Shown here in pieces: positions 63,292 through 64,000 of a DNA stretch of 64,000 bases. Every line of letters begins with the position of its first letter. Position 1 is the first letter of the stretch. Location: the NCBI GenBank assembly GCA_026770575.1, contig MU657197.1, positions 127,001 to 191,000 on the forward strand, read 5' to 3'. The notes beneath the pieces were generated by a model, which worked only from the letters and a program-made list of their open reading frames with translations, had not been told where the DNA came from and did no database searches. The stretch comes from Pelagophyceae sp. CCMP2097 (Eukaryota; Sar; Pelagophyceae). A program made the position numbers and the translations under genes.

Positions 63292-64000
63292 CTACGGCAC
63301 AATTTCGGAAGAGACGTTTCGAAAAAGCACGTTCCGAAAAAGAACTTGGGCCTTTGTGCGTTTTCGAAAGGGCCCCGATTTGGGCCCATCCACGAGGAAA
63401 AAACAGACACAGTCTGCGGGCCTCCGAGGGGCCTTCCACGACGACTCTACAAGGCGGACCGGAGGGCTTTTGAATAGGGACCTCCGCAAACAAGGGACCT
63501 CGTCAAACAAGGGACCTCGTCAAACAAGGGACCTCGTCAAACAAGTAAACTCGTCAAACAAGTAAACCTCGTCAAAGGAGTGGTCCTTTCAAAGTTCATC
63601 TTCGACTGCATTCAAGACGGTCTGCAGAGAGCCGAGGCGACTCTGGTCAAACGGCGGAACAATGTCGGCCGTTTTGACCCCGCGACGGCAACGAAATGAC
63701 GGCCCAAGTGACCCTCCAAAGGCACACGACCTTTAGGGGCGGTCTGAAGAGAAGGCCGCTTCGAGGAGAAGGCCGCTTCGACAGTCATCTTCAACCGTCT
63801 TCAAAAGGCCGTCTGAGAAGAGACAGCCAGCAAGGCCTTTTCGAGGCGGCTCAAGACGGTCTCTCGAGGGACGGTCCGAAGAGACGGTTCAACGAGACGG
63901 CCCGTCGGGAACGGCCTCGGCCCGTCCTCGGACGGCCCGTTCTCGAACGACCTCGAGGTGGTCTTTGGAAATGCGGGTTTTCGAAAGGCAGGGCCCCTCT
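63292..64000 (-). other. Intron of dynein 2 running off the window
   Basis: No AAA1/AAA2 coding landmarks are visible. It contains a 17-bp tandem array (63475-63570) and GGACGGTCCG-type low complexity from 63820 on. Confidence 0.6.
63475..63570. repeat. 17-bp tandem repeat GGGACCTCGTCAAACAA
   Basis: Five to six units; later ones drift to AGTAAACTCGTCAAACA. Confidence 0.92.

Overview
This is nuclear DNA of a motile (flagellated) unicellular eukaryote, not a prokaryote. Both large genes are axonemal dynein heavy chains cut by dozens of GT-AG introns. Coding exons are GC-rich with strong third-position G/C bias. Introns and spacers are packed with short tandem repeats, foldback elements and low-complexity tracts. 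I cannot fix the lineage from sequence alone; an alga or related protist with an outer-arm-bearing flagellum fits.

Layout. (1) 21-477 (+): terminal exon of an unidentified gene whose body lies left of the window. (2) 1298-26769 (+): an apparently complete outer-arm beta-class dynein heavy chain (DNAH9/11/17, ODA4 type), which I resolve into about 47 exons coding for about 4,530 residues: tail, linker, AAA1-AAA6, stalk with microtubule-binding tip, C-terminal domain. (3) 27205-32170 (-): an acyl-protein thioesterase/lysophospholipase-type serine hydrolase in four exons, 280 residues, with a 3.9-kb last intron that separates the catalytic His from the Ser and Asp. (4) 32171-39234: repeat-rich, partly AT-rich spacer with palindromic elements and two WD40-repeat fragments that travel with a dispersed repeat. 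(5) 39235-63291 (-): a second, more divergent axonemal dynein heavy chain. The window holds its C-terminal 2,170 residues (mid-AAA2 to the stop) in 18 exons; AAA1, linker and tail lie beyond position 64000. The two dynein genes converge tail to tail.

Functionally, both dyneins would be force-generating heavy chains of the flagellar axoneme. The thioesterase is probably unrelated, although depalmitoylation can act on ciliary membrane proteins. I found no CRISPR array, rRNA, convincing tRNA or operon.

The less ordinary content is in the non-coding DNA. A large foldback element nearly fills one dynein intron and belongs to a family dispersed through the window. Introns are sharply divided into 42-56-nt and kilobase classes. 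Several introns need a GC donor to keep phase. Many long introns have each amplified their own 12-17-bp unit. Exon boundaries were assigned by eye from splice motifs, reading phase and conserved dynein motifs, and were not checked against transcripts.
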